Assembly: GCA_902475645.1 (NCBI GenBank)
Contig: CABSAH010000073.1
Coordinates: forward strand, 1 to 8,451
Reading direction: 5' to 3'
Length of the DNA stretch: 8,451 bases
From: an uncultured Christensenellaceae bacterium
Lineage (GTDB): Bacteria > Bacillota > Clostridia > Christensenellales > CAG-138
This document shows, in pieces, positions 1 through 5,333 of this stretch; positions within the stretch are counted from its first letter, which is position 1; each line of letters starts with the position of its first letter. The notes under the pieces were generated by a model. The model was given only the letters and a program-made list of their open reading frames with translations, made no database searches and was not told the origin of the DNA. The translations under genes and the position numbers were made by a program.

Positions 1-55
1 AAAGCCTCCCTGTCGAGGGAGGTGGCTTTTGCGTTAGCAAAAGACGGAGGGAGTC
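1..55 (+). repeat. Type A palindromic repeat, copy 1
   Basis: Two hairpins lie in tandem: CCTCCCT-gtcg-AGGGAGG, then CTTTTGC-gtta-GCAAAAG. The unit closes with GGAGGGAG, which can also pair with the opening CTCCC. It is identical base for base to the copy at 284-338. It may continue upstream of the window. The bases just after it (GTCGAAAGGGGAAC, 53-66) match the end of a type B unit, so this copy looks joined to a type B remnant. Confidence 0.85.
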
Positions 56-115
56 GAAAGGGGAACAGCTAAAACCCGCCACGCGCCGTTTTCACCGCCT
101 TACAAACTCTTACAC

Positions 116-169
116 AAAGCCTCCCTGTCGAGGGAGGTGGATTTTGCGAAGCAAAAGACGGAGGGAGTC
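116..169 (+). repeat. Type A palindromic repeat, copy 2
   Basis: Same two-hairpin design as the unit at 1-55, one base shorter. The second hairpin reads TTTTGC-ga-agCAAAA instead of having the GTTA loop, and one C is changed to A in its left arm. The first hairpin is unchanged. Confidence 0.85.
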
Positions 170-199
170 AAAATAAGCTTGCAGCTTTTTGTCTGGTTT

Positions 200-258
200 A
201 CTCCCTCAGAAAATTCGCTTACAGCGAATTTCCAGCTCCCTCTAAGAGGGAGCCTTTT
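200..258 (-). repeat. Inverted, diverged type A-like repeat
   Basis: Read on the minus strand this begins AAAAGGCTCCCTC, forms GCTCCCTC-tta-GAGGGAGC, then a second hairpin AAATTCGCT-gta-AGCGAATTT, and ends CTGAGGGAGT. It has the same architecture as the type A units but different arms, and it lies in the opposite orientation between two plus-strand copies. Confidence 0.75.
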
Positions 259-283
259 GGTTTGTGCAAACTCTGTTCCCCCA

Positions 284-338
284 AAAGCCTCCCTGTCGAG
301 GGAGGTGGCTTTTGCGTTAGCAAAAGACGGAGGGAGTC
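284..338 (+). repeat. Type A palindromic repeat, copy 3
   Basis: This 55-base unit is identical to the copy at 1-55, including both hairpin loops. Perfect identity of a non-coding element, next to clearly diverged siblings, suggests recent duplication or gene conversion. It is followed six bases later by a type B unit. Confidence 0.85.
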
Positions 339-344
339 AAATTA

Positions 345-400
345 AGCTGTCCCCGCTGGCGGGGAAAGTGGCTGCGAGTGAAACGAGCAGACGAAAGGGG
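345..400 (+). repeat. Type B palindromic repeat, copy 1
   Basis: It begins AAGCTGTCCCCGC. A GC-rich hairpin CCCCG-ctgg-CGGGG is followed by a weaker one with CTGC/GCAG arms, and the unit ends GACGAAAGGGG. The layout (short GC hairpin, second hairpin, purine-rich end) parallels type A, although the sequence differs. Confidence 0.75.
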
Positions 401-433
401 TGCGCGTTGGAAGATATTTTGCGATTTTAATTA

Positions 434-490
434 TTCCCCCTCAGCTTCACTTACGCTCAGCAGCTCCCCCGCAAGCGGTGGAGCCTTTTT
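434..490 (-). repeat. Inverted type B-like repeat
   Basis: On the minus strand this reads AAAAAGGCTCCACCGCTTGC, forms a CCGCTTGCGG hairpin, continues through GAGCTGCTGAGCGTAAGTG and ends CTGAGGGGGAAT. It mixes the GGCTCC start of the inverted type A-like unit with a purine-rich end, and sits between two plus-strand type B units. Confidence 0.65.
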
Positions 491-506
491 GCACAACCAC
501 CGCCCA

Positions 507-564
507 AAAGCTGTCCCCGCGTGCGGGGAAAGTGTCGCGGCGCAAGCCGTGACGAAAGGGGAAC
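507..564 (+). repeat. Type B palindromic repeat, copy 2
   Basis: It begins AAAGCTGTCCCCGC, with hairpin CCCCGC-gt-GCGGGG, then a second near-perfect hairpin GTCGCGGC-gcaa-GCCGTGAC, and ends GACGAAAGGGGAAC. The second hairpin differs in sequence from that of the copy at 345-400 but is at least as well paired, suggesting that the fold is what is kept. Confidence 0.75.
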
Positions 565-573
565 GTATTGGTT

Positions 574-606
574 GTGGCTTTTGCGAAGCAAAAGACGGAG
601 GGAGTT
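574..606 (+). repeat. Partial type A repeat (3' portion)
   Basis: Only the second hairpin (CTTTTGC-ga-AGCAAAAG) and the GACGGAGGGAGT end of a type A unit are present; the first hairpin is missing. It directly abuts the terminator of the surface-protein gene. Confidence 0.75.
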
Positions 607-641
607 AAAAGCAAAGCAGGAGCGGTATATGCCGCTCCTGC
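607..641 (-). terminator. Rho-independent terminator of the surface-protein gene
   Basis: Read on the minus strand, a perfect 10-bp stem GCAGGAGCGG / CCGCTCCTGC (arms 632-641 and 616-625) with a six-base loop is followed by TTTGCTTTT. It lies about 70 bases past the stop codon of the minus-strand LPQTG gene, the right place and orientation to end that transcript. Confidence 0.75.
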
Positions 642-667
642 TGCGATGTTGGTAATATCGGTTGTTT

Positions 668-690
668 GGGGCGTTGCGCCCGTATTTTTT
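668..690 (+). terminator. Possible plus-strand terminator facing the surface-protein gene
   Basis: A small hairpin GGGCG-ttg-CGCCC (669-681) is followed after three bases by six Ts (685-690). It would stop plus-strand transcription leaving the repeat cluster before it ran antisense into the gene at 709-2064. The stem is short and no plus-strand gene precedes it, so this is tentative. Confidence 0.3.
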
Positions 691-708
691 GCGGTTGTCG
701 GCCTTATA

Positions 709-2064
709 TCAGTCGCGCTTTCTGCTTGCGGCAACTATGGCCATTGCAATGGCTGCAAGCACGAGCCCCGCGCCGATGAAGGGCGTTTGTGCGTCGCCCG
801 TCTGCGGCAGGCCGGCGGAAACGGCGGTGTTGGTTATAATGGCATTGCCGCCGTAGTAGTTCACGGTGCTTACATAGCCCTTTGGCACGTTAAGCTCCGC
901 CACCGTCCACTTGTAACCCGTATCAAGGCCGCGCCATGTATGCTGCCAGCGGTTGGCGGCGCTCAGCTCAGCCCTGCCGTCGTCAACTACCCTGCCGAAC
1001 ATATTAAGGCTGTACGGCTCCCCGTTGCGGTAAAGCTGAACGGTCACGCTCTCGCGCATATGCTTTTCGTTGCCGTCGCTCCATCTCTTTTCAACGCTCA
1101 GGCTTTCGGAGAGCGGCAGACTTTCCTTGGTATTGATGAAATTCACCCTTATGGTATCGGCAACCGGCTTATCCATTTCCCATTGCGTGCCTGTTATGCC
1201 GTTCACGGTGGTGAGATAGCCCTTGCTGTCCAGCTCCTTAACCTTTATGGGCCTATTCTTGGCCGCAAGGTTGATTATGCTCAGGCTTTCGCCGTGCTTC
1301 AGTGTAAAGCGCAGCGTTGCTTCCTTACCATCATAAGTGAGATCGTTCGGCCCGAACTCATGCGTACTGCCGTTCGCAAACCTTTTGTATATCCCTTTGT
1401 CATTTCCCGCACCGGGAGCCCTTACCGACGCCGCGGCATTCGCGGAGTACGCTATCGGAGGCTGGGACGGATTCGGTACTACTATATCATCATTCAGATG
1501 GAACGTTACCTCGAACTCGAATTCGTCGTTCACGTTAGCGTTGTTGCCCTCAACGGCCTTGGATATAACTACGTCGCAATCATTGCGCTTTTCGTAATTA
1601 TTATGTATGATTTTATCGCCTTCCTGGCCGCTGGCGTCTGACACTGCAATTCCCGATGTGAATACCAGCCTGTATCCTTCCGGTATAACGGGGGCTATCT
1701 CCTCTATGGCAACGAATTTATTTCTGGGAAGGCCTTTAATGGTATAGCTTCCCGAGTGGTAACCGTCCTGACCATTCCATGCGACAGTGATGGGGAATTC
1801 GCCCTTTACCCCATTCTCTATTGGCTTGATTTCCCAATTATTCACCGTGGGGTCCTCTACTTGGTAATACTCGAAATTGAATGTGTATTCCTTGGCATTG
1901 TCAAGACCGTAAGCCCGTTTTATTACGACCACCGAAACATTATCCGTAGGCGGATTGGTATCGGGCGGGTAGGTCTGGTTGTCGGCCAAGGCCGTCATGG
2001 GTATGAGTGCAACGAGCATCACAAGCGCAAGCAGTATGCCCGCAAATTTAGCGTATTTTTTCAT
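709..2064 (-). CDS. LPXTG-anchored surface protein with pilin-type isopeptide domains
   Basis: A 451-residue secreted cell-wall protein, probably an adhesin or minor pilin. Residues 1-27 are a signal peptide (KK, hydrophobic core, ALA before the cleavage site). Three repeated domains follow: about 43-157; 162-313, with the FTLKHGESL pattern of streptococcal pilin linkage (FctA-like) domains; and 321-414, a Cna B-type domain. Each has the Lys near its first strand, a Glu before a GY turn and an Asn near its last strand expected for self-made Lys-Asn isopeptide bonds (K169/E277/N311; K326/E390/N412). The end is a sortase signal: LPQTG at 419-423, a hydrophobic segment at about 428-446, then RKRD. 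I chose the ATG at 2064 because it begins the signal peptide and has GGGGAG six bases upstream; the frame stays open further upstream. No sortase or partner pilin lies nearby, so its polymerisation is unknown. Confidence 0.9.
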   Translation of the reverse strand: MKKYAKFAGILLALVMLVALIPMTALADNQTYPPDTNPPTDNVSVVVIKRAYGLDNAKEYTFNFEYYQVEDPTVNNWEIKPIENGVKGEFPITVAWNGQDGYHSGSYTIKGLPRNKFVAIEEIAPVIPEGYRLVFTSGIAVSDASGQEGDKIIHNNYEKRNDCDVVISKAVEGNNANVNDEFEFEVTFHLNDDIVVPNPSQPPIAYSANAAASVRAPGAGNDKGIYKRFANGSTHEFGPNDLTYDGKEATLRFTLKHGESLSIINLAAKNRPIKVKELDSKGYLTTVNGITGTQWEMDKPVADTIRVNFINTKESLPLSESLSVEKRWSDGNEKHMRESVTVQLYRNGEPYSLNMFGRVVDDGRAELSAANRWQHTWRGLDTGYKWTVAELNVPKGYVSTVNYYGGNAIITNTAVSAGLPQTGDAQTPFIGAGLVLAAIAMAIVAASRKRD

Positions 2065-2118
2065 AGATTCTCCCCTTTCGTTTTCTGCGATTTCGATTTG
2101 CAAATCTCCTTTGTCCGT

Positions 2119-2136
2119 CCGCTCCCGCAGGAGCGG
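2119..2136 (-). promoter_or_regulatory. Hairpin in the 5' leader of the surface-protein gene
   Basis: A perfect 7-bp inverted repeat, CCGCTCC and GGAGCGG around a four-base loop, lies in the presumed leader about 55 bases before the start codon. Its core, GCAGGAGCGGC, recurs in the terminator hairpin of the same gene. It has no U-tract of its own. A role in mRNA stability or control is possible but not shown. Confidence 0.4.
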
Positions 2137-2164
2137 CGCACCAATAGGCATTGTTTCCAAAATC

Positions 2165-2194
2165 ATTTTATCATGCTCCAAAGATATTACGCAA
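2165..2194 (-). promoter_or_regulatory. Candidate promoter of the surface-protein gene
   Basis: On the minus strand TTGCGT (2194-2189) and TAAAAT (2170-2165) are separated by 18 bases in an AT-rich segment. Transcription would begin near 2157 and leave a leader of about 90 bases before the ATG at 2064. It sits just downstream of the terminator of the preceding operon, so this gene needs its own promoter, but the -35 match is modest. Confidence 0.4.
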
Positions 2195-2227
2195 TAATAA
2201 AATTGCAATTATTTATATTTTCTATGC

Positions 2228-2258
2228 AAAAAAGGCGCTGCTTTCGTTCGGCAGCGCC
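2228..2258 (-). terminator. Strong terminator of the yedF operon
   Basis: On the minus strand a perfect 8-bp stem GGCGCTGC / GCAGCGCC (arms 2258-2251 and 2241-2234) with a nine-base loop is followed by six Ts. It lies about 30 bases past the stop of the DUF3343 gene and separates the yedF operon from the surface-protein gene. Confidence 0.9.
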
Positions 2259-2286
2259 CGCATCGGTGCGTTATACATAGCAAATA

Positions 2287-2523
2287 TTACAGCATCAGCT
2301 CATATACCCCGTCAATGGCAATGCCCGCCGCGTCCGCCGCCGCAAGCAGCTCGCTTCGGCATTCAACGGGGGCGCGCCAGCTCATGCCGCAGCCCGCCGT
2401 AATTTCACGCGGCACGGGTATAAGCCTGCCCGTCAGCTTATTGGCGGCGCACATGGCCTCCATCGCCATTGCGGCGGTGGTGGTATGGAATGTTATTATA
2501 AGCCAAAGCCTTTTCTCCCTCAT
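2287..2523 (-). CDS. DUF3343 small protein (putative Se/S carrier)
   Basis: A 78-residue cytoplasmic protein matching the DUF3343 family (Pfam Se_S_carrier-like), usually about 70-90 residues. It has the family layout: a first strand (LWLIITFHTT), a helix, then the VPREITAGCGMSWR stretch at 37-50, where C45 is the likely functional cysteine, and a last segment ending DGVYEL. It is the third gene of a tight operon. Its ATG overlaps the TGA of the aminotransferase gene by 4 nt, so it is probably translated by coupling. The family is repeatedly found beside yedF and NifS-like genes in selenium-using bacteria. Carrying selenium or sulfur on C45 is an inference; no biochemical role is established that I know of. 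Confidence 0.8.
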   Translation of the reverse strand: MREKRLWLIITFHTTTAAMAMEAMCAANKLTGRLIPVPREITAGCGMSWRAPVECRSELLAAADAAGIAIDGVYELML

Positions 2524-3653
2524 TGCGATAGCTCCCTAACGGCGCGTATGGCGGCGTCAACCTCCCGCTCCGTATTGTAATAAGCAAAGCTGAACCTTAC
2601 CGCGCCCTGCTCCCGCGTGCCGAGCGCCGCGTGCAGCCTTGGGGCGCAGTGTGCGCCCGGGCGCGTGGCAATGCCGTATTCATAGCTTAGCGCATCCGCA
2701 ATTTCGCCCGAATCGCAATCGGCTATGTTAAGCGCTGCAATGGCCGCCCTGTCGCGCGAAAAATCGCCGTATACGGTAACGTTTTTTATGTCCTTAACGC
2801 CGTTGTAAAAGCGGCGCATAAGCCCCTGCTCATGCGCGTGTATGCTTTCAACGCCCGTATCCAGTATAAAGCGCACCGCCGCGTTAAGCCCCGCTATGCC
2901 GTGGCCGTTGAGCGTGCCTGCTTCAAGGCGGGTAGGGTATTGCCGCGGCTGCGTTCTGCTGAATGACTGCACGCCGCTGCCGCCAACCCTGAACGGCGCA
3001 ATTTCAACCCCGCTCATTATGCAAAGCCCGCCCGTGCCCTGCGGCCCCATAAGCCCCTTATGCCCCGTGAAGCACAGTATGTCTATTCCCATTGCGGCCA
3101 TGTCTATGGGTATGCAGCCGGCGGACTGCGAAGCGTCAACTATCATGAGCGCGCCGTTTTTATGCGATAGTGCTGCAATGCGGGCAATATCAAGCATGTT
3201 CCCCGTAAGGTTTGAAGCGTGGGTGCATACCACGGCGCGGGTGGCGGGCGTTATCAGCGCGGCAAGCTCGGCGTAATCTATATTGCCCTTTTTGTCCGCC
3301 GCCGCAAAGCTTAGCTTAACGCTTCGCTCGGCCTCAAGGCGGTAAAGGGGCCTAAGCACGGAATTATGCTCAAGATCCGTACTCACCGCCGCATCACCGC
3401 GGCCTATTGTGCCGCATATTGCAATATTTAGCGCCTCCGTTGCGTTTGCCGTAAAAATAACATGGTCGGCACGGGGGCAGCCGAAAAGCCGCGCAATATT
3501 TTCCCGCGCCGAATAGACCGTGCGCGCAGCCGAAAGCGCCCCGTCATGCGTTCCGCGCGCGCAGTTGCCCATTGTCCGCATGGCGCTTACAACGGCCTCC
3601 GCCACCTGCGGCGGCTTAACGAGGGTGGTTGCCGCATTGTCCAGATATATCAC
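2520..3653 (-). CDS. Class V aminotransferase, cysteine desulfurase/selenocysteine lyase-like
   Basis: A 377-residue PLP enzyme of the NifS/SufS fold, full length from MIYLDNAATT to the C-terminus. Expected active-site residues are present: H96 (EHNS), D173 and Q176 (VDASQSAG), the Schiff-base lysine K199 (TGHKGLMGPQG), and catalytic C336 in RPGAHCAPRLH, which would carry the persulfide or perselenide. It best fits the EF2568-type cysteine desulfurase family (TIGR01977), which co-occurs with selenium-dependent molybdenum hydroxylase genes, rather than housekeeping IscS or SufS. It should release sulfur or selenium from (seleno)cysteine for the neighbouring cysteine proteins. The start is GTG at 3653, which overlaps the yedF stop by 4 nt (GTGA) and gives the standard N-terminus. 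Substrate preference cannot be read from sequence. Confidence 0.9.
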   Translation of the reverse strand: MIYLDNAATTLVKPPQVAEAVVSAMRTMGNCARGTHDGALSAARTVYSARENIARLFGCPRADHVIFTANATEALNIAICGTIGRGDAAVSTDLEHNSVLRPLYRLEAERSVKLSFAAADKKGNIDYAELAALITPATRAVVCTHASNLTGNMLDIARIAALSHKNGALMIVDASQSAGCIPIDMAAMGIDILCFTGHKGLMGPQGTGGLCIMSGVEIAPFRVGGSGVQSFSRTQPRQYPTRLEAGTLNGHGIAGLNAAVRFILDTGVESIHAHEQGLMRRFYNGVKDIKNVTVYGDFSRDRAAIAALNIADCDSGEIADALSYEYGIATRPGAHCAPRLHAALGTREQGAVRFSFAYYNTEREVDAAIRAVRELSQ

Positions 3654-4258
3654 GGCTTTATTACCTTGCCCGCACCGGCAAGCTTTTCAACTATTGTATA
3701 CATATTGGTAACGCCGCCCACGGCAAGCTTATCGGTAAGGCCGTAGAAATTAAGGCAGGTGCCGCAGGTAAGTATTTCAACGCCCTGCGCCTCCATGCCC
3801 TTCAAATCCTCAACCGAAACGGAGCCTTCGGTGGTAAGGCGCGCGCCGCCGTTATAGAAAAGCATTGTTTTGGGCAGCGTTTCAAGCTGGGATACGGCGA
3901 ATATAAAGCCCTTCATAAGCGTTTTGCCAAGCTCCTCGGAGCCGCGGCCCATAATGTCCGCATCTATTGCAACCACAAAGTCGCCGCGGTTATCAACGGC
4001 GCAGCTAATGTCCGCCTCGCTCATTTCAACGGGGCCGTCCACCCAAATGGTTATTCTGTAAAGCTCATCGGAAAGCCTTTCGCTGCTGTGCTTAAGCCCC
4101 TTGCCGTTTGCAAGGCGGGTCAGGTTCTGTATCGCTATTTCGTTATCCACCTGAACCTCAAGCGTTCCGGCCTCCCTGAATTCCTTCAGCGCCCTTGTGG
4201 CCTTTACCACGGGTATGGGGCACTGATCGCCCACGGCGTTTATCCTCACGTTTGCCAT
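3650..4258 (-). CDS. yedF: YedF, selenium metabolism protein (TusA + DsrE-like domains)
   Basis: A 202-residue cytoplasmic protein with two domains. Residues 1-75 are a TusA/SirA-like sulfur-carrier domain with the CPIPVVKA motif; C13 is the expected persulfide or selenide carrier. Residues about 90-202 form a DsrE-like domain with a second cysteine pair, C165 and C168 (TCGTCLNFYGL). E. coli YedF is only the short TusA part; this long form is the one tied to selenium utilisation (TIGR03527). The gene heads the operon, with AGGAGG eight bases before the ATG and a TATAAT-type promoter upstream, and is coupled to the NifS-like gene by a 4-nt overlap. The inferred role is to accept and relay selenium or sulfur released by that enzyme. 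No selD or selenoenzyme gene is visible here. Confidence 0.9.
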   Translation of the reverse strand: MANVRINAVGDQCPIPVVKATRALKEFREAGTLEVQVDNEIAIQNLTRLANGKGLKHSSERLSDELYRITIWVDGPVEMSEADISCAVDNRGDFVVAIDADIMGRGSEELGKTLMKGFIFAVSQLETLPKTMLFYNGGARLTTEGSVSVEDLKGMEAQGVEILTCGTCLNFYGLTDKLAVGGVTNMYTIVEKLAGAGKVIKP

Positions 4259-4280
4259 TTCTTTATCCTCCTGTTTATTG

Positions 4281-4296
4281 CTTGACGCCGGTCAAG
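4281..4296 (-). promoter_or_regulatory. 16-bp palindrome in the yedF leader
   Basis: CTTGAC and GTCAAG form a perfect 6-bp inverted repeat around four bases, ending about 22 bases before the yedF start codon and just upstream of its AGGAGG. It lies in the transcribed leader, downstream of the candidate promoter. It could be an operator for a dimeric repressor or a small RNA hairpin near the ribosome site. On the plus strand it is followed by TTTTT, but no plus-strand gene would need a terminator here. Confidence 0.4.
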
Positions 4297-4330
4297 TTTT
4301 TATAAAAAATCAAAAGCTTCCGCTGTTGAC

Positions 4331-4360
4331 ATTATAGCAAACAACGATTGCATAAAACAA
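4331..4360 (-). promoter_or_regulatory. Candidate promoter of the yedF operon
   Basis: On the minus strand a perfect -10 box TATAAT (4336-4331) is preceded by TTGTTT (4360-4355) with 18-bp spacing. The leader to the yedF ATG would be about 65 bases. The -35 is weak (TTG matches only). The spacer also contains half of a small inverted repeat (CGATTG and CAATCG, 4345-4363), which might be a regulator site or the tail of the upstream ATPase gene. Confidence 0.5.
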
Positions 4361-4385
4361 TCGCTCTTTGCCGCCTTATGCCGCC

Positions 4386-5270
4386 TCAATCCCCGTCGTC
4401 ACCGAATTCGCGCCTGTGCCGCATGAAAAAGTCGTACTGCGCGCGGATGTTCGCCATGTCCGTCCACCTAACGGGGCATACGGGGCAAGCATCCATGCTG
4501 TATACCCTTGCGCCCTTGAGCGAGAGCATGAAGGGCGAATGGGAGCATATTATAAACTGGCAATTATAAAACCGCGTCGCGTTTTCGATATATTCCGCCA
4601 GCCTTTCCTGCGATTGGGCGCTCAGGCTGTTTTCGGGCTCGTCCACAAGATAAAGGCTGTTTTCATCTATTTTATCGGTAAAGAACAGCAGCGCGCTTTC
4701 TCCGTTTGAATGAGCGCGCACGTTGTTCATAAGGCTTACGCGCACATATGCGCTCTGCGTCATGCGGCGGCGCCTGTTCTGCTGCACAAGGTCGGCATAA
4801 TCGTCCATGCTGCGCACGCGCATGGGCCGGGCGTTTGGCGAACGCTCCCTCAGCCATTCGGTAAAAAGCTCCTCCCGCCGCTCGTCTATGCCGCTGTTAA
4901 GGCTGCGTATATTGAATATAAAGTCAAAAACATCGTCGCTCGTAATTATTTCCGCGTTGAAGTCCTCCTCCGCGCGCGGGTCGGCAATAAAGCTGCACAT
5001 GCTTACGTATTCATCAAAAAACGCGCTTGAATTATACGGAGAAGTGCGCTTTGCCTTCAATGCCTGCGCCATTATGTTGAGCGCGCTTGTTTTGCCCGAA
5101 CCGTTGCCGCCCGAAAGTATTGTTATAGGCTCGAATTCAAGGCGCGTAAGCCCCTTTTGCGGAAACAAGCCGAACGGATAGGCCGTTGAATAGCAGGTGC
5201 GCTTCAGCGCCATAAAAAAGCTTTCCTCCCGTTCCTTGGGCGGGAACGAGAATTCCTTCAAATAAAGCAT
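4386..5270 (-). CDS. AAA/ABC-like ATPase (COG3910-type), orphan
   Basis: A 294-residue soluble ATPase. Walker A is GGNGSGKT at 54-61, preceded by ITILSG; an ABC-like signature SNGES lies at 188-192; Walker B with catalytic Glu is LYLVDEPE at 206-213; and the H-loop SHSP is at 243-246. The order and the short, RecF/SMC-like single domain fit predicted ATPases of the COG3910 type. There are no membrane segments, so it is not an integral exporter. A CPVC motif (262-265) follows the H-loop. I chose the ATG at 5270 because GGGGGA lies about six bases upstream; an ATG at 5276 is too close to that site, and the frame runs open to 5315. No nuclease or toxin partner adjoins it. Its function is unknown; some relatives occur in defence or repair settings. 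Confidence 0.75.
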   Translation of the reverse strand: MLYLKEFSFPPKEREESFFMALKRTCYSTAYPFGLFPQKGLTRLEFEPITILSGGNGSGKTSALNIMAQALKAKRTSPYNSSAFFDEYVSMCSFIADPRAEEDFNAEIITSDDVFDFIFNIRSLNSGIDERREELFTEWLRERSPNARPMRVRSMDDYADLVQQNRRRRMTQSAYVRVSLMNNVRAHSNGESALLFFTDKIDENSLYLVDEPENSLSAQSQERLAEYIENATRFYNCQFIICSHSPFMLSLKGARVYSMDACPVCPVRWTDMANIRAQYDFFMRHRREFGDDGD

Positions 5271-5333
5271 AGGCATTCCCCCTTTGCGGAGCAATATGTG
5301 AATATAGTATATCATGCTTCATATATATCAGGT
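5271..5333. promoter_or_regulatory. Short divergent intergenic region
   Basis: These 63 bases separate the divergent ATPase and spoIID genes, and only 27 do so if spoIID starts at its GTG. They are AT-rich. TTGCGG (5284-5289) with TATATC (5308-5313) 18 bases on could serve spoIID from the ATG at 5334, and minus-strand TATACT (5311-5306) could be a -10 for the ATPase. Neither has a convincing partner box, and sporulation sigma factors need not match these motifs. Confidence 0.25.

Larger units (their letters stand above)
1..615. repeat. Cluster of short palindromic intergenic repeats; no gene
   Basis: This gene-free stretch is made almost entirely of repeat units of two related designs. Type A starts near AAAGCCTCCCT, contains two small hairpins and ends GGAGGGAGTC. 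Type B starts near AAGCTGTCCCCGC and ends GACGAAAGGGGAAC. I count type A at 1-55, 116-169, 284-338 and partial 574-606; type B at 345-400 and 507-564; and related units on the opposite strand at 200-258 and 434-490. Open frames here translate into the same repeat-derived peptide (FAKQKTEGVK-like) several times, so they are by-products of the repeats. The units resemble mobile REP/MITE-like palindromes. No transposase is present, and how they spread is unknown. Confidence 0.85.

Noticed and set aside
1..615. CRISPR array
   Set aside because: Repeat units vary in sequence, length, spacing and orientation and are internally double-hairpinned; no uniform spacers or cas genes are present.
137..734. 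Several small open frames in the repeat cluster, both strands
   Set aside because: Their peptides repeat the same repeat-derived words and they lack independent support, so they reflect the palindromic repeats rather than genes.
568..1641. Long plus-strand open frame of 357 codons
   Set aside because: It runs antisense to the LPQTG surface-protein gene, starts within repeat sequence and has no recognisable domain or ribosome site. The minus-strand protein has a signal peptide, three domains and an anchor.
2065..2208. N-terminal extension of the surface protein from upstream in-frame starts
   Set aside because: It would bury the signal peptide 34-48 residues inside the protein, and the ATG at 2064 has the better ribosome site.
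3629..4285. Plus-strand open frame of 218 codons
   Set aside because: It is antisense to yedF, which has a clear CPIP motif, AGGAGG site and operon context.
4326..4354. Plus-strand TTGACA near 4326 as a promoter
   Set aside because: There is no good -10 at 16-18 bases and no plus-strand gene downstream.
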